64,000 nt of DNA from UBA12018 sp051656605. Its GTDB lineage: Bacteria > Bacteroidota > Bacteroidia > Bacteroidales > CAMTPD01. Below the pieces are notes generated by a model, which saw only the letters and a program-made list of their open reading frames with translations, searched no databases and was not told the origin of the DNA. Where the stretch lies: NCBI GenBank assembly GCA_051656605.1, contig JBOGCF010000019.1, positions 30,300-94,299 of the forward strand. Direction: 5' to 3'. Below, piece after piece: positions 63,605 through 64,000 of this stretch (position 1 is its first letter; every line of letters begins with the position of its first letter). Both the position numbers and the translations under genes were made by a program.

Positions 63605-64000
63605 AAGGATAAAATGACCAGTCTTTCAAATCTCTATCCAATCCTTTTTAAGAGCAATTGAAAACAAAATGACGAAAAAATATTATTAATTCATTATCTA
63701 AGTGAGATATAGGTCCATATAAAGATTGAATAGTTATCCACTTTTGTAAAGTTAATTAGCAATAATAACAAAAGGTGTAAGGGCGTTCAGTTTTATATTC
63801 AAGAGGTATAAACAGGAAGCGTTTTAGCTCTTAAACTGTAAATCTATTTCAGTACATGTCAATAATACATGGAGCTTTTTAAAACCATGCATGGTTCTTG
63901 CAAAAAGGTTACTAAGTTTTTGTAAGAACCTTATTTGGTTTTTAGAGAAACCTTGCATGGTTTATTGCCTTATTTTGCCTCTTATCCGAATAAATTTCGG
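63605..64000. other. AT-rich intergenic tail of the window
   Basis: No gene is visible after the transposase remnant. The last 130 bases hold a copy of the AAACCATGC-type repeat, listed separately. The region is cut by the window edge. Confidence 0.5.
63874..63965. repeat. AAACCATGC/GCATGGTT-type intergenic repeat, copy B
   Basis: It contains AAAACCATGCATGGTTCTT, then CAAAAAGG, an inverted TTTTTGTAAGAACC, and AAACCTTGCATGGTTT. The word order and the CAAAAAG/CTTTTT partners match the repeat at 3838-3960. It lies about 270 bases after the IS remnant. Confidence 0.6.

Noticed and set aside
1..64000. tRNA, rRNA, CRISPR arrays, restriction-modification, toxin-antitoxin or other defence genes
   Set aside because: Looked for by eye on both strands; I found no cloverleaf-like segment, regularly spaced direct repeat array or defence-type protein.

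Overview
The window reads as chromosomal DNA from a Bacteroidota bacterium, most likely of the order Bacteroidales. The evidence is promoters of the TTTG-N19-TAnnTTTG type (best at 4539-4569), weak or absent Shine-Dalgarno sequences, many lipoproteins, RND/TolC operons, DUF4252, DUF4136 and PepSY-like proteins, an S-type sulfatase, a GH92 enzyme and a thiamine TonB receptor-PnuT-pyrophosphokinase operon. I cannot name the species.

Layout. 1-3.6 kb: the end of an RND efflux operon (pump cut by the window edge, plus a TolC-like channel). 3.6-4.6 kb: a geneless stretch of short inverted repeats. 4.5-9.5 kb: the hisG-hisD-hisC-hisB operon behind a complete attenuator (promoter, five-histidine leader peptide, terminator), followed by a small lipoprotein gene. 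9.5-12 kb: SPOR lipoprotein, murB and a metallo-beta-lactamase-fold hydrolase. 12-18 kb (minus strand): two PepSY-like secreted proteins and two two-component systems. 18-22.8 kb: an AddB-like nuclease/helicase-fold protein, a TMEM175-like channel and an AraC regulator. 23-28.4 kb: a second, complete RND operon. 28.5-30.5 kb (minus): an ECF sigma/anti-sigma pair bracketed by two DUF4252 proteins. 31.2-34.9 kb: a TPP riboswitch and the three-gene thiamine uptake operon. 35-38.4 kb (minus): a DUF4838 glycosidase-like protein and a choloylglycine-hydrolase-family enzyme. 38.9-44.5 kb: a LuxR-type protein with internal duplication, an ECF sigma factor facing a PepSY-like lipoprotein, a K+/H+ antiporter and a DHFR-like reductase. 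44.6-48.4 kb (minus): a cluster of a WbuC-type cupin, a large membrane protein and a beta-propeller lipoprotein with a CxxCH haem motif. 48.5-62.3 kb: carbohydrate genes (DUF5009 acyltransferase-like protein, NPCBM glycosidase, six-hairpin glycosidase, GH92, a three-domain esterase fusion, a sulfatase) plus two envelope proteins. 62.7-63.6 kb: a badly decayed IS3-family transposase, then repeats like those at 3.85 kb.

How the parts work together. The his leader should couple histidyl-tRNA charging to transcription. The TPP riboswitch should couple thiamine status to outer-membrane uptake, inner-membrane uptake and pyrophosphorylation. The glycan genes form a periplasmic degradation set with no SusC/SusD pair in view. 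I found no tRNA, rRNA, CRISPR array or recognisable defence system. The items I consider most worth a second look are the his attenuator, the 100-bp element with 18-bp terminal inverted repeats (52628-52727, solo relative at 31046-31077), the SGNH/alpha-beta-hydrolase/SGNH fusion, the haem-motif propeller cluster and the signal-less Met-Cys choloylglycine hydrolase.
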